DNA of 64,000 nucleotides, taken from positions 26,201 to 90,200 of the forward strand of contig JANXYX010000037.1 of assembly GCA_025408425.1 (NCBI GenBank), written 5' to 3'. The notes beneath the pieces are model-generated. The model saw only the letters and a list, made by a program, of their open reading frames with translations, did no database searches and was not told the DNA's origin. The DNA comes from Granulicella sp. Its GTDB lineage: Bacteria; Acidobacteriota; Terriglobia; Terriglobales; Acidobacteriaceae. The translations under genes and the position numbers were made by a program. How positions within the stretch are numbered: position 1 is the first letter of the stretch; each line of letters opens with the position of its first letter. Of the stretch, positions 36,562-46,379 are shown piece by piece.

Positions 36562-36617
36562 GCGGTCGTCCTTCGGACGATGCCCACACATCAGAATCGA
36601 TGTATGGGGCACCCGGC
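36562..36617 (+). repeat. 56-bp direct repeat, right copy
   Basis: Perfect copy of 35840-35895, starting 14 bases after the toxin stop and ending 4 bases before the stop codon of the convergent DUF3800 gene. Confidence 0.9.
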
Positions 36618-36621
36618 GGTG

Positions 36622-37428
36622 CTACTTTGGCGCGGCTTTCCGCCCAATATAGCGAAAAATATTTGTATTGCTGTGCTGAAGTCGGTGTTCGGCTAACCAT
36701 TCAAGATAGTTTTCTTTGGATTGGCCAGTTTGCTCTTTCAGCATAGGCATCTGGCGTTCTAAATCTTCGAACCAATCATTACCTATCGCCTCTATATGAA
36801 ATCGGCCGGTGTTGCGCAACGCCGTCCAAGACCTACGTACGGGCCGTGCTTTAGGACCAAAACGATTGTCGTAGGTCTTCATTACTTCACGGGCGAATAG
36901 GTCAGCGATTTGCAGGCGAGGTTGCTCCTTTGAGGATGCGAACGATAGGCCAGCAGGCACAACCGATTCCGGTACGGTTTTAAATATCTCATAGAGCAAT
37001 CTAGCGTTATGTTCGCTCTCGCTTCTCATGTCGAACGTGTATTTTGCAGTCTCTCCATTATTTGCGGCGCAATTATTCATTGCTTGCAATACTTCGACAA
37101 AGCATTTGTAGTAGACAATATTCGGTGCATCTGGAAACACTCGTCTCTGTGCACTCAGGTCTATAGCAAATCCCCATCCGCCTAATCCGCTATCCGCAAG
37201 CATGACCACAAGATCGCGATAGAGGTTCTTGTTTTCGAGGTGTGGTGTGTTCTTGTAGTTGCCGTGGTCGCTATCGCAATCGTTAGCGTGAAACGGAATT
37301 CCTTTTGTTCGAACCACCCACTTCGACTCGATCTTTTCCCAAAGGTCCTCAGTTCCGATTACTCCAGCCAAAGCGAATACGCGCTTTTCAGTTTCATCGG
37401 AGCTTTCATCACAAAAGACACTTAACAT
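36622..37428 (-). CDS. DUF3800 domain-containing protein
   Basis: 268 residues from the ATG at 37428 (the frame is open much further, but that part is antisense to holA). The N-terminus MLSVFCDESSDETEKRVFALAGVIG carries the DES motif of DUF3800, and QPRLQIADLFAREVMKTYDN near residue 200 is the second conserved acidic block. Two separated acidic motifs suggest a metal-dependent nuclease-like fold, but the activity is not established. Base composition is visibly AT-richer than all neighbours and codon use includes many A/T third positions, so recent acquisition is likely. DUF3800 genes are often found near mobile or defence genes. Confidence 0.85.
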   Translation of the reverse strand: MLSVFCDESSDETEKRVFALAGVIGTEDLWEKIESKWVVRTKGIPFHANDCDSDHGNYKNTPHLENKNLYRDLVVMLADSGLGGWGFAIDLSAQRRVFPDAPNIVYYKCFVEVLQAMNNCAANNGETAKYTFDMRSESEHNARLLYEIFKTVPESVVPAGLSFASSKEQPRLQIADLFAREVMKTYDNRFGPKARPVRRSWTALRNTGRFHIEAIGNDWFEDLERQMPMLKEQTGQSKENYLEWLAEHRLQHSNTNIFRYIGRKAAPK

Positions 37429-37481
37429 GAAAAATCCAACTCGATTATCGAGGGCAGTTTGATGGAATTTATGAGTTGATA

Positions 37482-38837
37482 TTACAGTTCCATGGCGAAC
37501 TGGTGGGTGGGGTCTTGGTGGTGGGGTTTGGGTTCGGTGGAGAGGTCCAGGATTAGGCGTTCGAGGACGAGGAGTTTGTTGGCGGGGCTGGAGCGGAGTT
37601 CGAGGTCGGCGCGGGCTACGAGGCGGATGGCGCGGGTGAGTTCGCGGCGGGATTTGTAGCGGCGGGCTTGTTTGATGAGGTCGTCGGCGGCGAAGGGGGG
37701 CATGCGGAAGCCCTGCCAGAGGACGGCCCAGATGGCGCGGGAGTCGCGGACGTTCTTCTCGGAGATGATGAGCATCTGGCGGAAGGTGCGGGCGAGCATG
37801 TAAAGGTGGCCGATGGCGGCGTCTTCGCCACCGTCGGAGGCGTTGAGGAGGCCGTGGAGGAGCATGAGGGCGCGGGGGCGGTCCTTGGCGGAGATGGCGT
37901 CGGTTAGTTCGTAGAGGGAGCGCTGTTTGGCGGCGAGGACCATGGTTTCTACGTCGCCGAGGGTGATGCGGTTTTTGGCGAGGACGGGGGCTTCTGGCGT
38001 TGTTGCTTCGGGCTTGGTTGCATCCCACTCATCGCGGTGAGGCTGCGATGAATGGGGCTCCCGGGCTGTATTGGCTGCGTTGGGCGAAGGCGACAGCAGG
38101 TCCTGCGCTTCGCGAAGGATGAGAGTGTTTTTAGAGGTGGTTTTTGGGGGGGCGGTGACGTAGAGGAGGAGCTTGTCGAGTTCGCTGGCGATGAGCATCA
38201 TGTCTGCGCCGAGGGCGTCTACGAGTTCGCGGGCGGCTTCGGGGTCGATGCGGACGGATGGGGTGGCGGATTCGGCGGCGAAGGTGACCCACTTGATGGC
38301 GTCGGCCTCGTCGACGCGGGCTAGCTCGACCATGCCGCACCAGTCGCCTAGGGTTTCGCGGATCTTTTCGTAGCGCTCCTTATCCTGATAGTCCATCTTG
38401 CGGAGGTCGGTGGGGATGCGGAGGTGGTCGGCGACGAAGAGGATGAGAGCGGAGGGGTTGGGGGAGCGGAAGTACTGGTCTATTGCAGCGAACTCTTCTT
38501 TTTTGGAGCCGCGTCCGTAGAGGGCTTTGAGGCCACGGACGAAGATGACCTGGAAGGGCGCCATGAGGGAGGGGGTCTGGGCGCGGTCGAGGATCTCGAA
38601 GATGCTGGTCTCGGCGAGGTCGAGATCGTGGAGGCAGAAGTCTCGGAAGTCCTCGGGGGCGAGGGTGGCCAGGACGGCTTTGCGGCAGCGGTCGTAGAGG
38701 AAGATCTCGTCGCCGAGGAGGACGTAGCCGGGCTTGATCGCGGGGGAGGCGATCTCGGCGATGAAGCGGTCGGATGCCGCAAAACTACGAAGCGGACTGG
38801 CGAAGCTGCGGAGTGGAGTGGTGGGCGGCGGCATCAA
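37482..38837 (-). CDS. holA: DNA polymerase III delta subunit (clamp loader)
   Basis: Delta subunit that opens the sliding clamp; 451 residues against about 340 in E. coli. N-terminal AAA-like domain with PGYVLLGDEIFLYDRC, FEILDRAQTPSLMAPFQVIFV and the ALILFVADHLRIPTDLRK stretch; middle lid around PEAARELVDALGADMMLIASELDKLLLY; C-terminal helical collar KQRSLYELTDAI to the end. The extra length is largely residues 225-290, a low-complexity linker that coincides with repeat-derived DNA at 38021-38125. It overlaps the upstream lptE gene by 4 bp, the classic lptE-holA arrangement. Confidence 0.88.
   Translation of the reverse strand: MMPPPTTPLRSFASPLRSFAASDRFIAEIASPAIKPGYVLLGDEIFLYDRCRKAVLATLAPEDFRDFCLHDLDLAETSIFEILDRAQTPSLMAPFQVIFVRGLKALYGRGSKKEEFAAIDQYFRSPNPSALILFVADHLRIPTDLRKMDYQDKERYEKIRETLGDWCGMVELARVDEADAIKWVTFAAESATPSVRIDPEAARELVDALGADMMLIASELDKLLLYVTAPPKTTSKNTLILREAQDLLSPSPNAANTAREPHSSQPHRDEWDATKPEATTPEAPVLAKNRITLGDVETMVLAAKQRSLYELTDAISAKDRPRALMLLHGLLNASDGGEDAAIGHLYMLARTFRQMLIISEKNVRDSRAIWAVLWQGFRMPPFAADDLIKQARRYKSRRELTRAIRLVARADLELRSSPANKLLVLERLILDLSTEPKPHHQDPTHQFAMEL
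38021..38125. repeat. Palindromic repeats inside the holA reading frame
   Basis: Two repeat-like units lie in the frame. One is a hairpin at 38024-38056 with arms CCCACTCATCGC and GCGATGAATGGG. The other, at 38101-38125, matches the intergenic repeat of 19509 at 20 of 25 positions without gaps. They encode the non-conserved linker of HolA (about residues 237-272). Confidence 0.7.
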
Positions 38838-39364
38838 TAGGACTCCAGCATATCGCTGACGATGGCGTTGGCGAAGGCTCGTGAGATGCGGCCTACGGCT
38901 GGGGAGTCTTCCTGGATGAATCCACTGAGATCCTGAGTGGACTGGTACTGCTCGTGGAAGAGGAGATTGTCGTTGGCGTAGAGGATGTGTCCGTCGTGTG
39001 CGGTGAGGACAACCTTGGCAGTGATGGTGATGAGATAGCTGGAGGTCTGGCCGCTGGTGGCGTCGTAGGTAAGGGGGGCGGCGGACTGGGTAAGGATGGT
39101 GCCGCGAAGGGTGGCGTCGGCGTCAGGGGAGTCGGTGTTGAGGATGCGGTATTTGGTGCGGGTGTTGAGCTCGCGAATGGTGGCCTGGGTGAAGGCCATT
39201 TCAGTCTGGTAGGCCTGGACGTGGGTGGTGAAGATGGGAACGGCCAGAGTGCGGACGTTCGCGGGGAGATGAGTGGCAGCACCGGCGGTGTGGTATCCGC
39301 AGCCGAGGAAGGGCAGAAGGCTGAGGGATAGGGCCAGAGGCAGGATGAGGGGGCGGAGGCGCAT
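38834..39364 (-). CDS. lptE: LptE-like LPS-assembly lipoprotein
   Basis: Outer-membrane lipoprotein that plugs LptD and delivers lipopolysaccharide to the surface, 176 residues. The signal peptide ends in a lipobox (LPFLGCGYHTAG; Cys at about 22), so the mature protein is lipidated. The remaining pattern, AVPIFTTHVQAYQTEMAFTQATIRELNTR followed by an ATLRGTI strand and a C-terminal helix, fits LptE/LPS-assembly family. Coupling with holA (4-bp overlap) is the common genomic context. Moderate primary similarity is normal for this family. Confidence 0.85.
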   Translation of the reverse strand: MRLRPLILPLALSLSLLPFLGCGYHTAGAATHLPANVRTLAVPIFTTHVQAYQTEMAFTQATIRELNTRTKYRILNTDSPDADATLRGTILTQSAAPLTYDATSGQTSSYLITITAKVVLTAHDGHILYANDNLLFHEQYQSTQDLSGFIQEDSPAVGRISRAFANAIVSDMLESY

Positions 39365-39485
39365 TCGTCTTACAACTATTGTCGCACTGGTAACGGCGGA
39401 TGGATGGAGCGGTATCGGTGTCGATAAGCGAAGAAGTGGTGAATGCGTCGGGAAGGCGGGCCTGAAAGGCCAGTGGGAGGCAAGA

Positions 39486-39514
39486 AAAGAGGCAGCCGTT
39501 TGGGCTGCCTCTTT
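39486..39514 (-). terminator. Rho-independent terminator of ftsH
   Basis: Twelve-bp stem AAAGAGGCAGCC / GGCTGCCTCTTT with a GTTTG loop, 22 bases after the ftsH stop codon and followed by T-rich sequence on the minus strand. Confidence 0.9.
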
Positions 39515-39535
39515 CTGGTTGGGTTTCCGCGCTGT

Positions 39536-41464
<1,929 letters not shown>

Positions 41465-41791
41465 GCGAATTTCCTCATTATTTTCCGGTCTGCAGCAACA
41501 TTATCGAGCATTGGCGGTTGTCAGACCAGGCTGCCGCGACACCTTGGTGCGCGGATGCCTAATTCATTAGACGATATCGATCAAGGAAGGTTCCAAGGAA
41601 GTGAGCCGAGGCCCAAATCTTGAGATACCGTCCTACCCCGTCAGGTGAATAAGATTCTACTCTTTGAGCGGGGGATTCAGGGTGGGGAAACCTTAATGTT
41701 GATGCAACTAACGCGTCAGTGCTGGAATTTGCAGAATTTGCGACTAAGCGCGGATTCTGGGGCGGATTTGGATTTGGGGGGCTGGAATCGG
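41465..41791. other. Gap between tilS and ftsH
   Basis: 327 bases between two minus-strand genes with no supportable gene on either strand. It presumably carries the ftsH promoter; I could not fix a -35/-10 pair with confidence. Confidence 0.5.
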
Positions 41792-42874
41792 TCAGGGCTG
41801 GGTGCGGGAGAGCCGGAGTTCGCGGGCCGACCGCTCGGCGAACAGATTGCCTGAGAGCTGAAGGCTGGATCCGGGCTTTGACGGGACTGTGGGGATGGAC
41901 TGGAAGCCGCAAAGGGCCAGAAGGCGAGCGGTTTCGTCGAAGCTGAGACGTACCCCAAGCTGACGGGCAGCGGCGCGTAGGACGCGGCGGCGGAGGGCGG
42001 GGTCGAGGGGGCGAAGTCGTTCCAGCTCAACGGCTACGGCGGATTGGCCGGGGGTGGTGCTGACGGAGCGGCCACCGCCACGGACGGGTTTTCCGGGGAG
42101 GAGCAACTGGGGGAGGATTCGGTTGAGCTCGGATTGCCAGCGGTCTTCTTCTTCGCGGGCGAGTTCTGCGAGGTTGGCGAGGGTCTGGTCGAGGGACGGA
42201 TTCTCTTGACGGAGCAGTGGCAGGATGGTGTGGCGGATGCGGTTGCGGGTGTAGCTGGTGTCGGTGTTGGAGGAGTCGTCGCGCCAGGGCTGATTGAGGT
42301 CGCGGAGGTAGGATTCGACCTCGGATCGGCGGGTGCTGATCAGGGGGCGGAGGATTTTTCCGGATCGGCCTGACGGGTTTTGGACGAGGACTACGGGGTG
42401 GATGGCACTGAGGCCTTCAGTCCAGGCTCCGCGAAGGAACTTCATAAGGACGGTTTCGGCCTGGTCGTCGAGGGTGTGGGCGGTAAGGACGGAGTCGGCT
42501 TCTCCTGAAGCGATGAGGGAGCGGAAGAGGTTGTAGCGGACGTTGCGGGCGGCTTCTTCGATGGTTTCGGGAGTGCCAGCTGCGCGGGTTTCGGCGACGC
42601 GGTCGGGGATGCTGGCGTGGTGAATGTGAAGGGGAACGTTGAGGCGGGTGCAGAGGTCTGCGACGAACTGCTGGTCTGCGTCGGACTCGGCGGCACGGAG
42701 ACCGTGGTTGACGTGGACTGCGGTGAGGCCGACGCCGAGGGCGTCACGTTTGGTCTGGTTGGCTGAGTGGAGGGCGAGTAGGAGGGCGACGGAGTCCGCA
42801 CCACCGGAGATGGCGGCACAGAGGCGGTCTCCGGGTTTGATGTGTTCGCGGTGGAAGGCGAGGGTGGGGGGCAT
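41792..42874 (-). CDS. tilS: tRNA(Ile)-lysidine synthetase
   Basis: Converts C34 of tRNA-Ile(CAU) to lysidine so that it reads AUA; ATP-dependent, cytoplasmic, 360 residues. The PP-loop motif is ISGGADSVALLLAL near residue 24, followed by TAVHVNHGLR, VLTAHTLDDQAETVLMKFLRG and RPLISTRRSEVESYLRDLNQPWRDDSSN. The C-terminal substrate-binding region (RLLALCG near 320) is shorter than in E. coli. It is divergent from ispD with 116 bases between the starts. Confidence 0.92.
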   Translation of the reverse strand: MPPTLAFHREHIKPGDRLCAAISGGADSVALLLALHSANQTKRDALGVGLTAVHVNHGLRAAESDADQQFVADLCTRLNVPLHIHHASIPDRVAETRAAGTPETIEEAARNVRYNLFRSLIASGEADSVLTAHTLDDQAETVLMKFLRGAWTEGLSAIHPVVLVQNPSGRSGKILRPLISTRRSEVESYLRDLNQPWRDDSSNTDTSYTRNRIRHTILPLLRQENPSLDQTLANLAELAREEEDRWQSELNRILPQLLLPGKPVRGGGRSVSTTPGQSAVAVELERLRPLDPALRRRVLRAAARQLGVRLSFDETARLLALCGFQSIPTVPSKPGSSLQLSGNLFAERSARELRLSRTQP

Positions 42875-42990
42875 GGCTGAGCTAATCGTAGCGCGTTGCG
42901 TGGATGGGAGCTGTCTGGAGTGAGGGATTGTGTACTGGTTTGACCGGGTTGGCCGTCCGGGGTGCGTGCATCTTGTATACTCCGTTGGTC

Positions 42991-43701
42991 ATGCGAGTAT
43001 TTGTAATTCTTCCAGCAGCGGGTATAGGAACGCGGATGGCCGCGGGTGGATCGACTACGGTCGCGCCAAAACAGTTTCTTGAAATTGGCGGGGTTCCGAT
43101 ACTGATTCGGTCGCTGCGGGCGTTTCTGGCGGTGCCTCGGGTGGACGCGGTGTGTGTGGCTGTTCGGGCGAATGAGCGGGAGCGTGTCGAGGCGCAGGTG
43201 GCGGAGTACAACATGGGCGCGCGAGTGCATATGGTTGAGGGCGGAGACAACCGGCAGGAGTCGGTTGGAAATGCTCTGGCTGCATTGCAGTGCGAAGACG
43301 ACGACATCGTTCTGGTGCATGATGCGGTGCGACCGCTGATCGATCCGGCGACGATTGAGCGGACGATCGATGCGATTGAACGCCACGGCGCGGCGATCGT
43401 AGGGCTGCCTGCAGTGGATACAATCAAGCAAGTGGAGCGGACTGCGGATGGAGCAATCGTGACGGCGACGATTCCACGTGAACGCGTGGTGCATGCGCAG
43501 ACGCCGCAGGGCGCGTTATACGGATTGATGCGCCGAGCCTTTATCGAGGCGGAGGCGGATGAGTTCTCCGGGACCGATGAGGCGAGCCTTTTGGAACGAG
43601 CGGGGATTGAGGTGGCCGTGGTTCCGGGGTCGGCGAGGAACTTCAAGATTACGCAGCCAGGTGATATCGAACTGGCAGAGTTTTATTTAGGTGGCGACTA
43701 G
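42991..43701 (+). CDS. ispD: 2-C-methyl-D-erythritol 4-phosphate cytidylyltransferase
   Basis: Third step of the MEP isoprenoid pathway: CTP plus MEP to CDP-ME. It is 236 residues from the ATG at 42991, which gives the family N-terminus MRVFVILPAAGIGTRM; the open frame upstream is not conserved. CTP-binding and catalytic residues are in AAGIGTRMAAG, GGDNRQESV, HDAVRPL and the TPQGALYGLMRRAF block. The stop codon overlaps a possible GTG start of ispF, so the two pathway enzymes are coupled. Confidence 0.95.
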   Translation: MRVFVILPAAGIGTRMAAGGSTTVAPKQFLEIGGVPILIRSLRAFLAVPRVDAVCVAVRANERERVEAQVAEYNMGARVHMVEGGDNRQESVGNALAALQCEDDDIVLVHDAVRPLIDPATIERTIDAIERHGAAIVGLPAVDTIKQVERTADGAIVTATIPRERVVHAQTPQGALYGLMRRAFIEAEADEFSGTDEASLLERAGIEVAVVPGSARNFKITQPGDIELAEFYLGGD

Positions 43702-43706
43702 TGGGA

Positions 43707-44312
43707 ATGAGAATTGGATTCGGGTTTGACTCGCATGCATTCAAGCCGGGTGTGCCGCTGGTAATTGGCGGCATGAGGATCGAGCATGCTGAGGGGCTGG
43801 CTGGCCACTCGGATGGCGACGTGCTGTTGCATGCGATTACGGATGCGCTGTTGGGAGCAGTTTCTGCGGGAGACATTGGGACGTTCTTTCCGCCGAGCGA
43901 TCCGCGATGGAAGGGTGCGGCTTCGCATATTTTCTTACAGACGGCGTTGGAGGAGATTGCGACGGCGGGATACCGGATTGTGAATATCGATACGGTTCTG
44001 GTGATGATGCGGCCGAAGATTGTGCCGATTGCTGGGGAGATGCGCGAGAGTGTAGCGAACCTGCTTGGGGTAAAACCGAGCGATGTTGGGATCAAGGCAA
44101 AGACTCCGGAAGGTCTGAATCAGGATGGGGTGGCGGTGGCGTATGCAACGGTGCTGCTGGAATCGCTGAAGGCGCCTGACCAACTGGGGCGGCTGACGGC
44201 TACGGCTGAGGATGATATGGATGCAGTGGTCGAGAGCCTGGTGGGAAAGGCGCGTGATACGTCGGCGCTGGGACGGAAGCTGACTCCGTTTGATACGGAC
44301 GATCTGACATAG
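43707..44312 (+). CDS. ispF: 2-C-methyl-D-erythritol 2,4-cyclodiphosphate synthase
   Basis: Fifth MEP step, forming the cyclic diphosphate with release of CMP. It is 201 residues from the ATG at 43707 (GTG at 43701 is also in frame). Zinc ligands are in GFDSHAF and HSDGDVLLHAITDALLGA; DIGTFFPPSDP and the C-terminal KAKTPEGLNQDGVAVAYATVLL are family motifs. The usual protein ends at about residue 158; here about 40 residues follow (DQLGRLTATAEDDMDAVVESLVG onward), with no known role. Confidence 0.93.
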   Translation: MRIGFGFDSHAFKPGVPLVIGGMRIEHAEGLAGHSDGDVLLHAITDALLGAVSAGDIGTFFPPSDPRWKGAASHIFLQTALEEIATAGYRIVNIDTVLVMMRPKIVPIAGEMRESVANLLGVKPSDVGIKAKTPEGLNQDGVAVAYATVLLESLKAPDQLGRLTATAEDDMDAVVESLVGKARDTSALGRKLTPFDTDDLT

Positions 44313-44386
44313 CGCGAATTCTTATCGTAGATCTGTAATGGTCTTAGTACTAACGAACCGATACACCGAGTTCCGGGGGTGGTGCT

Positions 44387-46276
44387 TTGGCATTTTTTGT
44401 GCGAGCTGCAGTCGTGATTTTGTGCGCTGGGTCAGTGGGCGCTGTGGGTCAGACGGTTGGGGATGCGAGTTTGCAACCGCGTCCGGGTAAAGCTGTCTGT
44501 GTGACGAGTGGGGATGAGGGGTGGCTGACTCCGGCGGAGAAGAGTTGCTACGGGACGACTCCTACTTATATTGAGACGATGGCTTATTTGCGACGGGTGC
44601 AGGGGGCAGCGCCGGGGCAGGTGAAGATCGAGGCCTTTGGGACGACGGGTGAGGGGCGCGAGTTGGATGTGGTGGTGGTGTCACGGGATGGGGTGTTTGA
44701 TCCGGTGGCGCTGCATGCGGCGAAGAGGCCGATTGTGCTGGTGCAGAACTCGATTCACGCGGGGGAGATGGATGGCAAGGATGCTTGCCTAGCATTGCTG
44801 CGGGATATGGTGATCTCGAAGACGAAGGCTGGGTTGCTGGAGCGGGCGGTGTTTGTGTTTATCCCCATGTACAACGCAGATGGGCACGAGCGGCGGAGTG
44901 CGTATAACCGTATCAACCAGGATGGGCCGGCAGAGATGGGGTGGCGTGGGAATGGGACGAATTTAAATTTGAACCGCGACTACTTAAAGACGGATACGCC
45001 GGAGGCGCGGGCGTTTATGGCGATGTTTCATCGCTGGTTGCCAGACTTTTTTGTCGATGATCATGTGACGGATGGAGCTGATTATCAGTACGACGTGACG
45101 TTCACGATCGACGATGGGCCGAACGTTCCTGCGGGTACAGCGAAGTGGGTGGATGAGGTGGCGACGCCTACGCTGGAGAATTATGTGGACGCGCATGGGC
45201 ATCTGGCTTCGCCGACGTACATCAATCTGGTGAATGACAACGATCCAGCGGAGGGATTGGGGTTCAACGACGATCCGCCACGTTTTTCGACGGGATACAT
45301 GATCCTGGAGGGGCGGCCGGGAATGCTGGTTGAGATGCACATGCTGAAGGACTACAAGACGCGTGTGACGGGGAACTACGAGATTCTGGCTGGTCTGATG
45401 GAGTTGATGAATCGGGATGCGGATAAGGTGATTGGGCTTAACGCTGCTGCTGACGCGGAGGCCCGTGGGATGGGCGCGCATCCGCTGGCGAATGTTAAGT
45501 ATCTGCTGGCGCTGGGGTGGAGTGGGCAGACGACTCCGTTTCTGTTTCGCGGATATGCGTACAAGCGAGAGCTGAGCGCGGTGTCGGGTGCGATGTGGGT
45601 GAAGTACTCGCATGAGCCGTGGAATGTGTCGCTGCCGTTTCAGACGGGGTGGAAGGTGACGGCAGAGACGGCGCTGCCGGCGGCGTACATTATTCCAGCG
45701 CCGTGGGTGAAAGTGATTGATGTGCTGGTGGCGCACCAGGTGGAGATGGCGCGGACGACAGCGGCGTGGACGGGCGAGGTGGAGACGTACCAGTGTGCAG
45801 GGATGACGTGGCAGGATCCGCCGTTCGAGGGGCGGCATCCGACGTTTAATGGGGAAGCGATGCGGAGCGCCGGGAAGTATGGGAGTTGTGTTCTTGTGCG
45901 CGAAAAGGTTACATATCCGGCGGGGTCGGCGGTGGTGCGGCTGAATCAACGGCTGTCGAAGGTGGCGGTGCAGTGGCTGGAGCCGGCGGGGCCTGATTCG
46001 GCGCTACAGTGGGGATTCTTCGACTCGATCTTTGAGCAGAAGGAGTATGGCGAGGCGTATGTCGTGGAGCAATTGGCTCGGGAGATGATGGCGAAGGATC
46101 CGAAGGTGAAGGCCGAGTTTGAGAAGAAAGTGGCGAGCGATCCGGCGTTTGCGGGGAGTGCGTCTGCGAGGCTGGAGTTTTTCTATGAGCGGTCGCCCTG
46201 GTATGCGGCGAACCGGGTGGGGATGTATCCGGTGGGGCGGTTGATGGGGTTGGATGGGGTTCCGGTAGAGCGGTAG
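44387..46276 (+). CDS. M14-family zinc carboxypeptidase, secreted
   Basis: Secreted metallocarboxypeptidase-like enzyme of 629 residues. It begins with a TTG at 44387 followed by a signal peptide (AFFVRAAVVILCAGSVGAVGQ). The M14 zinc motif HxxE is IHAGEMDGKD near residue 127; MYNADGHERRS and the NLNRDYLKTDTPEARAF stretch (substrate-binding Arg and metal region) are also typical. About 400 residues after the catalytic domain have no recognisable domain by eye. The large size places it among the acidobacterial/Bacteroidetes extracellular M14 proteins rather than classic carboxypeptidase A. Confidence 0.85.
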   Translation: MAFFVRAAVVILCAGSVGAVGQTVGDASLQPRPGKAVCVTSGDEGWLTPAEKSCYGTTPTYIETMAYLRRVQGAAPGQVKIEAFGTTGEGRELDVVVVSRDGVFDPVALHAAKRPIVLVQNSIHAGEMDGKDACLALLRDMVISKTKAGLLERAVFVFIPMYNADGHERRSAYNRINQDGPAEMGWRGNGTNLNLNRDYLKTDTPEARAFMAMFHRWLPDFFVDDHVTDGADYQYDVTFTIDDGPNVPAGTAKWVDEVATPTLENYVDAHGHLASPTYINLVNDNDPAEGLGFNDDPPRFSTGYMILEGRPGMLVEMHMLKDYKTRVTGNYEILAGLMELMNRDADKVIGLNAAADAEARGMGAHPLANVKYLLALGWSGQTTPFLFRGYAYKRELSAVSGAMWVKYSHEPWNVSLPFQTGWKVTAETALPAAYIIPAPWVKVIDVLVAHQVEMARTTAAWTGEVETYQCAGMTWQDPPFEGRHPTFNGEAMRSAGKYGSCVLVREKVTYPAGSAVVRLNQRLSKVAVQWLEPAGPDSALQWGFFDSIFEQKEYGEAYVVEQLAREMMAKDPKVKAEFEKKVASDPAFAGSASARLEFFYERSPWYAANRVGMYPVGRLMGLDGVPVER

Positions 46277-46315
46277 CTAGATGGGTTGGAGGAAGGTCGC
46301 TGCGCTTATCGCGAT

Positions 46316-46357
46316 GCCCAGCTTCGTGACGATAAGGCTATCCGCGAAGATGGGCAC
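46316..46357. repeat. Intergenic palindrome with TGCCCA/TGGGCA arms
   Basis: Outer arms TGCCCA and TGGGCA enclose inner arms CTTCG and CGAAG. It sits between the convergent M14 and M13 peptidase genes and shares its end motif with the repeats at 31544, 35840 and 36562. It may also act as a transcript end. Confidence 0.65.
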
Positions 46358-46379
46358 CGGGTTTGTTGCTCGGTGAGAG

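Noticed and set aside
37429..38028. Upstream extension of the DUF3800 frame
   Set aside because: Arg/Pro-rich, overlaps holA on the same strand in another frame, and ends exactly where a normal DUF3800 N-terminus begins.
42940..42981. TTGACC and TATACT as an ispD promoter
   Set aside because: Thirty bases separate the boxes, too far for a sigma-70 promoter.
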